A DNA stretch of 64,000 bases from TMED109 sp015660425 (GTDB lineage: Bacteria > Pseudomonadota > Alphaproteobacteria > TMED109), in contig JAPYTH010000001.1 in assembly GCA_029936295.1 (NCBI GenBank), forward strand, positions 1 through 64,000, written 5' to 3'. Positions 33,776 through 43,028 of this stretch are shown piece after piece. The notes below the pieces were generated by a model that was not told where the DNA came from, did not search any database, and saw only the letters and a program-made list of their open reading frames with translations. The position numbers and the translations under genes were made by a program. Every line of letters starts with the position of its first letter. Position 1 is the stretch's first letter.

Positions 33776-35650
33776 ATGTCCTATAATAAAGAATATAATA
33801 AATGGAAACAAAACCCATATAAATTTTGGGAAAGCAGAGCTGATAATATTCATTGGACAAAAAAATGGGATAATGTTTTAGATCAATCTAATCCTCCATT
33901 TTGGAATTGGTTTCCAGGTGGAGAACTTAATACCTGCTATAATTGCTTAGATATTCATATTGAAAATGGAAATGGTGATAAAAATGCACTTATATATGAT
34001 AGTCCAGTAACTAATTCAAAAAAATCTTATACTTATAATGAGTTACTAGACAAAACTACAAAAATTGCAGGTGCATTAAAAAAATATGGTGTCAATAAGG
34101 GGGATAGAGTTCTAATCTATATGCCTATGATACCGGAAGCTGTTGCATCTATGCTTGCATGTGCAAGAATAGGAGCGGTACATGTAGTCGTATTTGGAGG
34201 TTTTGCACCAAATGAATTAGCTACTAGGATTAATGATTCTAAGCCTAAAATTATAATTGCTGGCTCGTGTGGCATAGAACCAGGAAAAATTATTGAGTAT
34301 AAACCTATGCTTGATAAAGCTATTGAACTAGCTAAATATAAAGTAAACATATGTTTTATTTATCAAAGATCTCTTAGTGAAGCAAAGCTAATAAAAGGTA
34401 GAGATTTTAATCTCCAAGATTTAATTGATAGTTCTAATTCGGTAGAGGCAGTAGCAGTAAAATCTACTGATCCTCTCTATATTCTTTATACCTCAGGAAC
34501 CACAGGTGATCCCAAAGGTATGGTCAGAGAAAATGGAGGACATGCAGTGGCCTTAAAAGCAAGCATGGAAATGGTATATGGAATCAAACCAGGAGAGGTT
34601 TTTTGGGCAGCTTCAGATATTGGATGGGTAGTTGGGCATTCATATATTGTTTATGCCCCTCTTTTAAATGGCTGCACTTCTGTACTATATGAAGGCAAGC
34701 CTACGGGTACTCCCGATGCAGGGGCATTTTGGAGAGTAATTAGCGAACATAATGTATCGGTAATGTTTACTGCACCTACAGCATTAAGGGCTATTAAAAG
34801 AGAGGATCCAAATGGTGAAGAAATAAAAAAATATAACTTAAAAAATTTTAGAATGCAATTTCTTGCTGGTGAACGAGCTGACCCCACAACCATAAAATGG
34901 ACAGAAAAACATTTAAAAGTTCCTGTGATAGATCATTGGTGGCAAACCGAAACAGGTTGGGCTATTGCTGCCAATTTTGCTGGATTAGGTCTATTTAAAG
35001 TTAAAGCTGGTTCAACCGGTAAACCATCTCCCGGATTTGAGGTAGTATGTTTGGATGATAATGGACAAATAAAACCTAATGGTGAAATTGGTTCTCTAGC
35101 TATAAAGTTACCTCTTCCTCCAAGTTGTAGTTCTACGCTATGGCAAGACAAAGAAAGATATAAAACTTCTTACTTAAATGAATTCCCAGGCTATTATTCT
35201 AGTGCTGATGCAGGGTACATTGATAAAGATGGCTATATATGGGTTATGGCACGTACAGATGATATAATTAATTGTGCAGGCCATAGGCTTTCTACTGGTG
35301 CAATGGAAGAAGTTTTGTCAAAACATAATGATATTGCAGAGTGTGCAGTAGTTGGCGTTGAAGACGAACTAAAAGGTCAAATTCCTATTGGTTTTATTGT
35401 TATAAATTCTGGAACAATAACTTCTAATGAAACAATAATTAATGAAACAATTAATATGGTCAGAAATGAAATAGGACCTGTTGCCTCTTTTCGTAAAGCA
35501 ATTATTGTGAAAAGACTTCCTAAAACTAGATCAGGCAAAATATTACGAAGCACTATAGCTGCAATTTTTGAAAATAAGCCTTTTAAAATACCTGCTACAA
35601 TTGATGATCCTAAAATACTTGATGAAATTAAAGATGTGATAAATAATTAA
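33776..35650 (+). CDS. prpE: propionyl-CoA synthetase
   Basis: A 624-aa ANL-superfamily enzyme close in length and sequence to PrpE; it makes propionyl-CoA from propionate, ATP and CoA. Motifs are YTSGTTGDPKGMVRENGGHA (about 238-257), ASDIGWVVGHSYIVYAP, DHWWQTETGW and the C-terminal lysine in KTRSGKILRSTI, which is the usual acetylation-controlled residue. The MVRENGGHAVAL stretch separates PrpE from acetyl-CoA synthetase. A methylmalonyl-CoA mutase gene lies 13 kb downstream, so propionyl-CoA can enter the TCA cycle through succinyl-CoA. The Nudix gene starts 6 bases after its stop. Confidence 0.92.
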   Translation: MSYNKEYNKWKQNPYKFWESRADNIHWTKKWDNVLDQSNPPFWNWFPGGELNTCYNCLDIHIENGNGDKNALIYDSPVTNSKKSYTYNELLDKTTKIAGALKKYGVNKGDRVLIYMPMIPEAVASMLACARIGAVHVVVFGGFAPNELATRINDSKPKIIIAGSCGIEPGKIIEYKPMLDKAIELAKYKVNICFIYQRSLSEAKLIKGRDFNLQDLIDSSNSVEAVAVKSTDPLYILYTSGTTGDPKGMVRENGGHAVALKASMEMVYGIKPGEVFWAASDIGWVVGHSYIVYAPLLNGCTSVLYEGKPTGTPDAGAFWRVISEHNVSVMFTAPTALRAIKREDPNGEEIKKYNLKNFRMQFLAGERADPTTIKWTEKHLKVPVIDHWWQTETGWAIAANFAGLGLFKVKAGSTGKPSPGFEVVCLDDNGQIKPNGEIGSLAIKLPLPPSCSSTLWQDKERYKTSYLNEFPGYYSSADAGYIDKDGYIWVMARTDDIINCAGHRLSTGAMEEVLSKHNDIAECAVVGVEDELKGQIPIGFIVINSGTITSNETIINETINMVRNEIGPVASFRKAIIVKRLPKTRSGKILRSTIAAIFENKPFKIPATIDDPKILDEIKDVINN

Positions 35651-35656
35651 AATATT

Positions 35657-36061
35657 ATGAATGAAAATATAAGATCCTACGGTTTAATTGTTTTTCAAAA
35701 CAAGATATTAGTAACTAATGAAGTAATTAATGGTTATCACGCAACTAAATTTCCTGGAGGCGGTGTAGAAAAAGATGAAAAACCTGAGGATGCATTAAAG
35801 AGAGAGCTTTATGAAGAATTAAGCTTAAATGGAGATATAAAGTTGCTTCTTCATTCTCCAGGTACACTTTTGTCTCCATGGAACAATAAGTTATATACTC
35901 CTGTGTATTATTTTGTAAAAGCTTCAGGTACTCCTTTAATTTCATCTAATGAAAAATTAACAATTGACTACTTATTACCTGAAGAAATTTTAATTAAAAA
36001 TAATGTAGCTAAACCAGAAAAAGTTGCGGTACATAATTTAATTAAAAATAATTTGATATAA
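35657..36061 (+). CDS. Nudix hydrolase
   Basis: A 134-aa Nudix-fold hydrolase. The Nudix box GGGVEKDEKPEDALKREL (about 33-50), continuing YEELSL, matches Gx5Ex7REUxEExGU except that the final Gly is replaced. It hydrolyses a nucleoside diphosphate linked to another group; the substrate is unknown. It starts 6 bases after prpE and should be co-transcribed with it. It converges on the MFS gene with a 5-base spacer. This is a separate gene from the MutT-like one at 54262. Confidence 0.88.
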   Translation: MNENIRSYGLIVFQNKILVTNEVINGYHATKFPGGGVEKDEKPEDALKRELYEELSLNGDIKLLLHSPGTLLSPWNNKLYTPVYYFVKASGTPLISSNEKLTIDYLLPEEILIKNNVAKPEKVAVHNLIKNNLI

Positions 36062-36066
36062 TAATT

Positions 36067-37221
36067 TTATTTAGTCGCTTGTTTCATTGAGCTTCTAAAC
36101 ATTATTAATATTAATAATAACGATAAACCACCAATTATGTATGGGCTATTTTTACCAATGAATTCAAAAAATATTCCAGCAGTAGCAGGTCCAATAATTC
36201 TTGCAAGAGAAGAAGCAGATTGACTTACACCTAAAACCCATCCTCTTCTTTGTTCAGAAACAATATTAACTATCAAGGTGGAAATTGTAGGCATGAATAA
36301 ACCTAAACCAAACGCAATTAATGCCATAGACAAATAAGCATGGTATTGCATATATGAAAGAGCAACACTTATCATTCCTAAAGAAATTAATAACATTCCA
36401 GCACGACATAATAATGATTCACCAAAATGTTTAACTAATTTTGATATTAAAAAACCTTGAACTATAACACCGCATACACCGGCAAAAGCAAAAATATAAC
36501 CATTCTGTTTAGGCCCCCAATTATAAGTTCTTTCTGACCACAAAGAAAATGTTGATTCCATAGAAGCAAAAACTACAGTTACAATAAAAGATAATAAAAT
36601 TAATTGGCTTAAATTAGGAACTCTTAAAGCCTCTAATAAACTAGCTATTCGTTGTTTTCTATTTGGTTTTATTAAGGACCTAGTATCTTTAAGTAAAAAT
36701 AATGCAAGTAATAAAGCTATAAAAGATAGAATTGCTGCCGAGATTGGTGGTAAAAATACATTAGGGCTTTTAGGATCAGAACCAGCTAATATTCCTCCTA
36801 AAGCAGGACCTAAAATAAAACCTATTCCAAAAGCTGCACCAAATAAGCCCATGGCTTTAGCTCTGTTTTCTTTAGTAGTGATATCTGTTAAATATGCCTG
36901 AGCTGTAGAAATATTTCCTGCCATAAACCCAGCAAAAGCTCTTGCAAAAAATAAGCCGTATAAAGTAGCAGCATAAGCCAAAAATATATATGCTATTATA
37001 GATCCAGCTAAAGTAATCCATATAATCAGCCTTCTTCCGTATCTGTCACTTAAGCCTCCCCAAATAGGCGCCGCAATAAATTGTGATAAAGAAAAGACAA
37101 CCATTAACATCGTTACTTTTTGAGGAGATGCTCCAAAAGTTTCTGCATAAAAAGGTAAAAGAGGTATAATAATTCCAAAACCTATTAAATCAATAACAAC
37201 AACTAGTAATAAAGGAATCAA
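36067..37221 (-). CDS. MFS transporter, TetA/multidrug-like
   Basis: A 384-aa major facilitator with about twelve hydrophobic segments. IDLIGFGIIIPLLPFYAETF (about 10-29) and motif A GGLSDRYGRRLIIW (about 55-68) match the TetA-like drug:proton antiporter branch, and FARAFAGFMAGNISTAQAYL is motif-B-like. No ATG fits: TTG at 37221 follows an in-frame stop directly and gives the right N-terminus, so TTG is the likely start. It lies 26 bases after accA on the same strand. Drug export is one option; metabolite export is equally possible. Confidence 0.9.
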   Translation of the reverse strand: MIPLLLVVVIDLIGFGIIIPLLPFYAETFGASPQKVTMLMVVFSLSQFIAAPIWGGLSDRYGRRLIIWITLAGSIIAYIFLAYAATLYGLFFARAFAGFMAGNISTAQAYLTDITTKENRAKAMGLFGAAFGIGFILGPALGGILAGSDPKSPNVFLPPISAAILSFIALLLALFLLKDTRSLIKPNRKQRIASLLEALRVPNLSQLILLSFIVTVVFASMESTFSLWSERTYNWGPKQNGYIFAFAGVCGVIVQGFLISKLVKHFGESLLCRAGMLLISLGMISVALSYMQYHAYLSMALIAFGLGLFMPTISTLIVNIVSEQRRGWVLGVSQSASSLARIIGPATAGIFFEFIGKNSPYIIGGLSLLLILIMFRSSMKQATK

Positions 37222-37247
37222 TTAACTAGCTCAGTAGATCAGATAGA

Positions 37248-38183
37248 TCATTTTAATAAACGACCATATTTTAAAAATTTTTCTTGTCTATCATTTATTA
37301 ATTGTTCTTTAGAATAATTTTTTATTTCATTTAAAGTATTCTTTAATGAGGCTTCTACATTCTTGATAGATAAATTATGGTCTCTATGGGCCCCTCCAAT
37401 AGGTTCATTAATTACATCATCAATTATACCTTTTTCTTTAAGAAAATTTGCCGTTATACCCAATGAATCTGCAGCTAATTCCGCTTTATTATTATCTCTC
37501 CACAATATAGAAGCACACCCTTCCGGAGATATAACTGAATATATAGCATTTTGTAGCATTAAAACTTTATTAGCTGAAGCTAAAGCAATAGCACCGCCTG
37601 AACCACCTTCTCCAATAATAACACTTATAAAAGGAACCTTAATGTCTAAAGAAATTTCTATACATGAAGCAATTGCTTCCGCTTGCCCTCTTTCTTCAGC
37701 CCCTACTCCAGGGTAAGCTCCAGCAGTATCTACAAAAGTTATTACTGGCAAATTAAATTTATCAGCTAGTTTCATTAAACGCGAAACTTTTCTATATCCC
37801 TCAGGTTTAGCCATGCCAAAATTATGTTTTAATCGCGAATCCGTATCAGAACCTTTCTCCTGACCTATAACCATTACAGACTGACCATTAAAAGAACCAA
37901 TGCCAGAAATCACAGCTTTATCTTCTCCAAAACTTCTGTCACCAGATAAAACTTGAAAATCTTTTATCAAAGCATTTATATAATTACTAGAGTGAGGCCT
38001 ATCAGGATGCCTTGCAACCTGAACAATTTGCCATGGCGACAACTTGCTATAAGCTTTTTCAAGAAAACTATTTACGTCTCTTTTTAAGGAAAATATTTCC
38101 TTAGTTGCTCCATCTAAAAGAGACAAATCTCTAATTTTAGCTTCAAGTTCAATTATAGGCTGCTCAAAATCCAAAAAATGCAT
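37248..38183 (-). CDS. accA: acetyl-CoA carboxylase, carboxyltransferase subunit alpha
   Basis: A 311-aa subunit that, with AccD, moves carboxyl from biotin to acetyl-CoA to give malonyl-CoA for fatty acid synthesis. Recognisable parts are the N-terminal LDFEQPIIELEAKI, PWQIVQVARHPDRPHSSNYI, KHNFGMAKPEGYRKVSRLM, TFVDTAGAYPGVGAEERGQ and IGEGGSGGAIALASANKVLM. Length is standard. It lies downstream of xerD with an 82-base spacer and upstream of the MFS gene by 26 bases. accD and accBC are not in the window. Confidence 0.97.
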   Translation of the reverse strand: MHFLDFEQPIIELEAKIRDLSLLDGATKEIFSLKRDVNSFLEKAYSKLSPWQIVQVARHPDRPHSSNYINALIKDFQVLSGDRSFGEDKAVISGIGSFNGQSVMVIGQEKGSDTDSRLKHNFGMAKPEGYRKVSRLMKLADKFNLPVITFVDTAGAYPGVGAEERGQAEAIASCIEISLDIKVPFISVIIGEGGSGGAIALASANKVLMLQNAIYSVISPEGCASILWRDNNKAELAADSLGITANFLKEKGIIDDVINEPIGGAHRDHNLSIKNVEASLKNTLNEIKNYSKEQLINDRQEKFLKYGRLLK

Positions 38184-38265
38184 AAATGTATTCCTTTAAC
38201 TATAATTAACACTTTATAAAATATAATACTTATACCAGTCAATCCTATTATTAAATAACAAAAAT

Positions 38266-39183
38266 TTATAAATTTTTATTATTCTCCAAAGGATGAAAAC
38301 TTAATGCTATTTTTTTTCTATCATCTACAATATGAGTATAAATTTGTACCGTAGAAATATCGGCATGTCCCAGAATTTCTTGTAAAACCCTTAAATCCGC
38401 TCCTCCCGTTAACATATGTGTTGCAAAACTATGTCTTAAAATATGTGGAGAAATAGATAAATGTGCTAAACCTGCTTTTACGGAAACTTCTTTAAGTAAC
38501 TGTGAAAATCGTCTAGACGTTAAATAACCATTTTTTCCTACAGATGGAAACATAAAGGAAGAACTACTTTGATTTTTTATAAAGCATTTTCTTATATTTA
38601 TATAATTTTTAATAGCAATTAAAGCATGTTTCCCAAATGGAACAATCCTTTCACGCCCCCCCTTTCCTTTAACAAAAATAGATTGGTTTTCATAATTTAT
38701 AGAATTTAAAGAAAGGCTTACTAACTCCTCTACCCTCATGCCTGTTGAGTACATTATTTCTATCAATGCCAATAATCTTATGGCGTTTGGGTTATTTACT
38801 GGACTTATAGTCTCAATAATTTCCTGTATTTGATTAGTAGTTAATACTTTAGGAATACTATTAAGCTTTTTAGGCGATTCTATTTCTTTTGCTGGGTTAA
38901 ATTTGATTAGTCCATCTGAATACAAAAACTTATAAAATTCTTTTATGGAGGAAACTTTTCTAAGATAACTATTTCTCGATATTGAGTCATTTGAGAGTGA
39001 TATAAACCAATTAGAAATATTTTTACTTTCCACATCTAATATAGACAAATCATATTTAATATGAATAAAATTCATATATGCATTTATATCAGTCTTATAT
39101 GCTCTTCGTGTATTATTAGAAGATTGCTTCTCAGATAATAGCATTTCATCAAATAATAATAAAATATTATCATCTGCACTCAT
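38266..39183 (-). CDS. xerD: tyrosine recombinase XerD
   Basis: A 305-aa site-specific recombinase. The catalytic residues are all visible: Arg150 (STGMRVEELVSL), Lys174 (KGKGGRERIVPF), His247 and Arg250 (SPHILRHSFATHML), His273 (LGHADIST) and Tyr282 (VQIYTHI). The N-terminal SAM-like core-binding domain covers about 5-95. With XerC it resolves chromosome dimers at dif. The xerD identity, rather than an integrase, follows from length, the clean C-terminus and its place beside accA, aroK and aroB, an order seen in related alphaproteobacteria. It starts 4 bases after the upstream exported protein gene. Confidence 0.93.
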   Translation of the reverse strand: MSADDNILLLFDEMLLSEKQSSNNTRRAYKTDINAYMNFIHIKYDLSILDVESKNISNWFISLSNDSISRNSYLRKVSSIKEFYKFLYSDGLIKFNPAKEIESPKKLNSIPKVLTTNQIQEIIETISPVNNPNAIRLLALIEIMYSTGMRVEELVSLSLNSINYENQSIFVKGKGGRERIVPFGKHALIAIKNYINIRKCFIKNQSSSSFMFPSVGKNGYLTSRRFSQLLKEVSVKAGLAHLSISPHILRHSFATHMLTGGADLRVLQEILGHADISTVQIYTHIVDDRKKIALSFHPLENNKNL

Positions 39184-39187
39184 TAAA

Positions 39188-41014
39188 TTAATTTACATAA
39201 GAAATTGCGGCTTCAATAGCTATAGATCTTGCATCCGCTTCTAAACCTATATTTCTTAGAGCCCTAACCACTGCATTAAGCGCAACTAAACCTGATTTAC
39301 TAGGCCCCTCAGACCCTAACATAACTAAACTGATTGCAACCACTTCAGCAATTCGTTTATTTTTTGCTGCATCACGTAATTGATATCTTAAAGCAGTAGC
39401 AGGAATATTTTCTATTTCAAATATATTGCTAGAACTTATTATATCTTTCCATGCTCCTTCCTTAGGTTCTATCCCCATTGAACTTAATAAGACCAATAAT
39501 CTACTAGCTCTTTTTTCTTTATCTTCTCTACTAAAATTATCTAATAAACCAGACCATACATCTGTCGCTTGTTCCTCCCTGAATGGTTTTGGCAAAGGTT
39601 GTCCAGCTATAGCTATTAAAGGAAGAAGCCTTAATAAACTTCCAGAAGCTTCGTAATCTAAATCCAATGTTTGACCTAGAACTAATAACCATTCTGATGC
39701 CAATATATAATTACCTCCAGCAATAGATGCTCTAGCTGCAAAAGTTGCAAACCAAATAAGATCTGATCTTGGCTTAATGGTTATTAAAATTGGCATAATA
39801 ACAGCAGCATAAGCTTGAAAGATTTCATCGTTATCAGCTCGATCTAACAAAAGTCTTAAAAATCTTGCTCTTTCTATAAAAGAAGTATTTAAAGCTGCTG
39901 CTTGTAATAATAACGCCCTTGCCTTAAAGCCCTCCATAGATTTGCTTTCAGACGCAGCTCTAGAAAATATTTCTTCTTCAAACTTAAATTGTGTTGCTAA
40001 CTCTCCTAAATATATACTTGAGAGTGAACCAGCTAATACTGCCTTTTCAGCAGCTAACATTCTTATTTTCCAAGGCAGAATACTGTTTTGTGCCACTACA
40101 CTTAAACCTGAAGGCTGTAAGTTAAGTCGATGTTTATCTAATTCTTGGCCAGGCATTACAGCAATTAATATTTTAAAGTATATACTATTTTTATCAAATT
40201 CAATTTGGTTAGTCTCATCTACTAAAGTATAAATTAAATTAGAAAATTTATCTTCACTATCCAGCTCTGCTAATAGTAATTCTAAACTTAATAAAGCAGA
40301 ATCTCTTTTACCTAGTATTAATTGACAAACTATAAGTGCTTTTCTCCAATATGATTCATTAGTCCTTTTTGCAAGCTCTATTACTTCGTTACAAACTTGG
40401 TCAGTCTCACCCGATAATAAACGTGCATAAATTGCTTCCTTAGCAAGATTTCCTATCAGGTCCTCAGATGGGACTAAGTTACTTAATTTTATCAATTCAT
40501 CTTTTGCACCTAGACTTGCTAACTTAGAAAAACGTAAAGATAGAAATGTAGCATCTTGATCGTGACTTATTATAGGCTTTCCACTCGGACTAATTGCTTG
40601 AAGACCTTTATCTTCTTTTTTACTCGGTTCAAAAGCATCACTTAACAATAATCTTTTTGCTAAATTTCGCATTGCAGGTGATGGAGCATTTACAGGTAAT
40701 AGATCTATCAAAGTTTTTGCAAATGTTGAATCGGTTCCTTTCCACATTTCTAAACCTAGTCCACCTTCTTCAATAGATAAATACCCTATCCAACCCACAT
40801 TAGTATTAGGCAATTCAGAAACAGTGACCTCGTCACTATTATTTAAATTTAAAGGATCATTAATTTCTTCTTTTATTTCAAAAACATCAGGCACTAAATT
40901 CTGAGGTGGAGCATATATATTTGGAACATCTTCTTGAGCAAATACGTTGCTCATTAAAACAAAAATAATAATTAATAAATTAATAAAAATATTTTTATAA
41001 CTATAAATGGTCAT
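39188..41014 (-). CDS. conserved exported protein of unknown function
   Basis: A 608-aa protein with a signal peptide (about 9-26, ending NVFA-QED). The mature part starts with a short acidic, low-complexity stretch and then a helical, Leu/Ala-rich body with repeated LLLLxxAxxL character, suggesting TPR-like or other alpha-solenoid structure. Conserved-looking segments are GLGLEMWKGTDSTF (about 84-97) and PAMRNLAKRLLLSDAF. Proteins like this sit directly upstream of xerD in several Rhodospirillales-type genomes. No catalytic motif is seen. The first 14 bases overlap a small membrane-protein gene, and xerD follows after 4 bases, so the three are likely one operon. Confidence 0.75.
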   Translation of the reverse strand: MTIYSYKNIFINLLIIIFVLMSNVFAQEDVPNIYAPPQNLVPDVFEIKEEINDPLNLNNSDEVTVSELPNTNVGWIGYLSIEEGGLGLEMWKGTDSTFAKTLIDLLPVNAPSPAMRNLAKRLLLSDAFEPSKKEDKGLQAISPSGKPIISHDQDATFLSLRFSKLASLGAKDELIKLSNLVPSEDLIGNLAKEAIYARLLSGETDQVCNEVIELAKRTNESYWRKALIVCQLILGKRDSALLSLELLLAELDSEDKFSNLIYTLVDETNQIEFDKNSIYFKILIAVMPGQELDKHRLNLQPSGLSVVAQNSILPWKIRMLAAEKAVLAGSLSSIYLGELATQFKFEEEIFSRAASESKSMEGFKARALLLQAAALNTSFIERARFLRLLLDRADNDEIFQAYAAVIMPILITIKPRSDLIWFATFAARASIAGGNYILASEWLLVLGQTLDLDYEASGSLLRLLPLIAIAGQPLPKPFREEQATDVWSGLLDNFSREDKEKRASRLLVLLSSMGIEPKEGAWKDIISSSNIFEIENIPATALRYQLRDAAKNKRIAEVVAISLVMLGSEGPSKSGLVALNAVVRALRNIGLEADARSIAIEAAISYVN

Positions 41015-41135
41015 TTTCTATTACCTTTTCAATTGTATAAAATGTTACGGGAACACCTGTATACATAATAATAATAACACCACTTATAATGGCTAAAAAG
41101 AATATCAACAAAAAAGCTCTAAAAAATTTACCCAT
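41001..41135 (-). CDS. small single-pass membrane protein (44 aa)
   Basis: ATG at 41135 opens a 44-residue frame ending at TAG 41001-41003. It has a basic start (MGKFFR), one hydrophobic helix (about 7-24) and a periplasmic tail GVPVTFYTIEKVIENDHL. That tail resembles the IPAPTxxVEKVIPxDRF-like end of short proteins found upstream of the xerD-linked exported gene in other alphaproteobacteria (from memory). AAAGGA lies about ten bases upstream. It overlaps the next gene by 14 bases, which supports real, coupled translation. The function is unknown. Confidence 0.65.
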   Translation of the reverse strand: MGKFFRAFLLIFFLAIISGVIIIMYTGVPVTFYTIEKVIENDHL

Positions 41136-41280
41136 ATAAATTATTTTCCTTTATAATAATTCTAATATAAACTTATAAAAAATTCATATTGTTAAGATTA
41201 AATAATAACTTATCTTATATCTACAATATATTTGTTAGTCTAACCTTATAGGCATTCAATGCAAGGACGACATAAGTACT

Positions 41281-41886
41281 ATGAATAAAATATTAAATAA
41301 AAATAACATAGTAAACATGGATGAAGTAATTAATTATATAAATATTGCCCTTATAAATAAACCGATAATTATCGTTGGCATGATGGGTGTTGGCAAAAGT
41401 ACTATAGGAAGAATTTTAGCTAAAAGCCTTAATAGAAATTTCTACGATATAGACGAAAATATTGAAAAAAAATATAATATGCGAATATATGAAATTTTTG
41501 AAGATTATGGTGAAATTAAATTTAGAGATATTGAGCATAAAGAAATAAAAAATATTCAGAATGGCTCTAATGCTGTAATAGCTACTGGTGGGGGAGCTTT
41601 TATTTATGAAAGAAATTATAATATATTAAATAAGATTGGTTTAACATTATGGCTAAATACTAGCCCATTAACAATAATTAAACGATTAAAAAAAAATATT
41701 AATCGTAGGCCTCTTTTAAAAAATGTGAATATTGAAACATATATTAATAATTTGTTAATAAAAAGAAAGCCCTTATATGCAAAGGCGCATTTAACAATAG
41801 TTTCTAGTAAAATTTCTAAAACTGAAATGAGAAATAAAATCTTAATAACATTAAGAAAATATTTAATGGAACATAAAAATGCCTAA
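41281..41886 (+). CDS. aroK: shikimate kinase
   Basis: Phosphorylates shikimate with ATP in chorismate synthesis. The 201-aa protein has the P-loop GMMGVGKST (33-41), the shikimate-binding FYDIDENIEKKY segment, GEIKFRDIEHKEI, ATGGGAF and NRRPLL in the lid region. A short N-terminal extension of about 25 residues precedes the kinase core. It overlaps aroB by 8 bases, the usual coupled aroK-aroB pair. It is divergent from the xerD operon across 145 bp. Confidence 0.95.
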   Translation: MNKILNKNNIVNMDEVINYINIALINKPIIIVGMMGVGKSTIGRILAKSLNRNFYDIDENIEKKYNMRIYEIFEDYGEIKFRDIEHKEIKNIQNGSNAVIATGGGAFIYERNYNILNKIGLTLWLNTSPLTIIKRLKKNINRRPLLKNVNIETYINNLLIKRKPLYAKAHLTIVSSKISKTEMRNKILITLRKYLMEHKNA

Positions 41887-42979
41887 AACCGTTAAGGTAA
41901 ATATAAAAAATTATTCATATCAGATTATTATTGGGAATAATATTTTGGAAAATGCCAATAATTTTCATGCAAAATATTTTTATCAAAGGCCTAAAATAAT
42001 AATTTTTGATACAAAACTCTCTAAATCAATTTATCTTAAATTATTAATTGCCAAATTAGGTAAAGAAACTAAAAGCATATCAGTGCCCTCTGGAGAAAAA
42101 AGTAAATCTATAAATGGTCTGAATAATCTATACAATAAACTTTTTTCAAATAACATTGATAGAAATACAGTTATTTATGCCTTCGGGGGAGGAGTAATAG
42201 GTGACTTGTCTGGATTTGCTGCAGCAACATATATGCGAGGTATAGATTATGTCCAGGTTCCTACTACCCTTTTATCACAAATAGATTCTTCTGTTGGAGG
42301 AAAAACGGCTATTAATAGCTCATATGGGAAAAATTTAATAGGGGCCTTTTATCAGCCTAAATTAGTATTAATAGACATCAATACTTTAATGAGTCTTCCA
42401 AAAAAACAAATGCTATCTGGATATGCAGAAATGGTTAAATATGGGTTAATAAATAACAGTAATTTTTTTTCCTGGCTGGAAAGTAATGGTAAAAATATTT
42501 TAGAAAAAGATAAGAAAAAATTAGAATATGCTATAGCTGTTTGTTGTAAATCAAAATCAAAGATAGTTGAGCAAGATGAAAAAGAGATAGGTCTTAGAGC
42601 TTTATTAAATTTAGGTCATACGTTTGGTCATGCATTTGAAAGATTAGCAAATTTTAAAAATTTTACACATGGAGAAGCCGTATCAGTTGGAACCATACTT
42701 GCATTTAAATTGTCTAACGAATTAAACTATTGTACTTTAGATGATTTTACTAGAATATTTATTCATTTTAAAAAAATGAATTTACCGACACATATAAATG
42801 ATTTGTTCAAGAAAAAAATAAAGTCGTTAGATACAATTAATGCAATGAAATTAGACAAGAAAACAGTAAATAATAAAATAAAGCTAATATTATCAAAAGG
42901 TATAGGGAAAGCTTTTATTTGTGATACAATAGATGAAAATAATCTTAATATGTTTTTAAAAAATAATGGTTTTAAATAA
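41879..42979 (+). CDS. aroB: 3-dehydroquinate synthase
   Basis: Converts DAHP to 3-dehydroquinate with NAD and a metal, the second step of the shikimate pathway. The 366-aa protein has VPSGEKSKSINGLNNLYNKL, FGGGVIGDLSGFAAATYMRG (about 102-121), VPTTLLSQIDSSVGGKTAIN, GYAEMVKYGLI and the metal-site histidines in NLGHTFGHAFE and FTHGEAVS. All are in the normal order. It overlaps aroK by 8 bases and is followed 49 bases later by a CNNM/CorC-family gene, a gene order common in related alphaproteobacteria. Confidence 0.97.
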   Translation: MPKTVKVNIKNYSYQIIIGNNILENANNFHAKYFYQRPKIIIFDTKLSKSIYLKLLIAKLGKETKSISVPSGEKSKSINGLNNLYNKLFSNNIDRNTVIYAFGGGVIGDLSGFAAATYMRGIDYVQVPTTLLSQIDSSVGGKTAINSSYGKNLIGAFYQPKLVLIDINTLMSLPKKQMLSGYAEMVKYGLINNSNFFSWLESNGKNILEKDKKKLEYAIAVCCKSKSKIVEQDEKEIGLRALLNLGHTFGHAFERLANFKNFTHGEAVSVGTILAFKLSNELNYCTLDDFTRIFIHFKKMNLPTHINDLFKKKIKSLDTINAMKLDKKTVNNKIKLILSKGIGKAFICDTIDENNLNMFLKNNGFK

Positions 42980-43028
42980 TTAATTAAATGATACACATTA
43001 AATTATAAAGAAACGGTTTTTAAAATAA

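Noticed and set aside
37363..37716. 117-aa open frame on the plus strand opposite accA
   Set aside because: It is fully antisense to a clear accA, has no family pattern and no ribosome-binding site; AT-poor codons of accA create such shadow frames.
38266..39183. Tyrosine recombinase considered as a phage or island integrase
   Set aside because: Its housekeeping neighbours, lack of an adjacent tRNA, attachment repeats or cargo, and XerD-type length point to chromosomal XerD.
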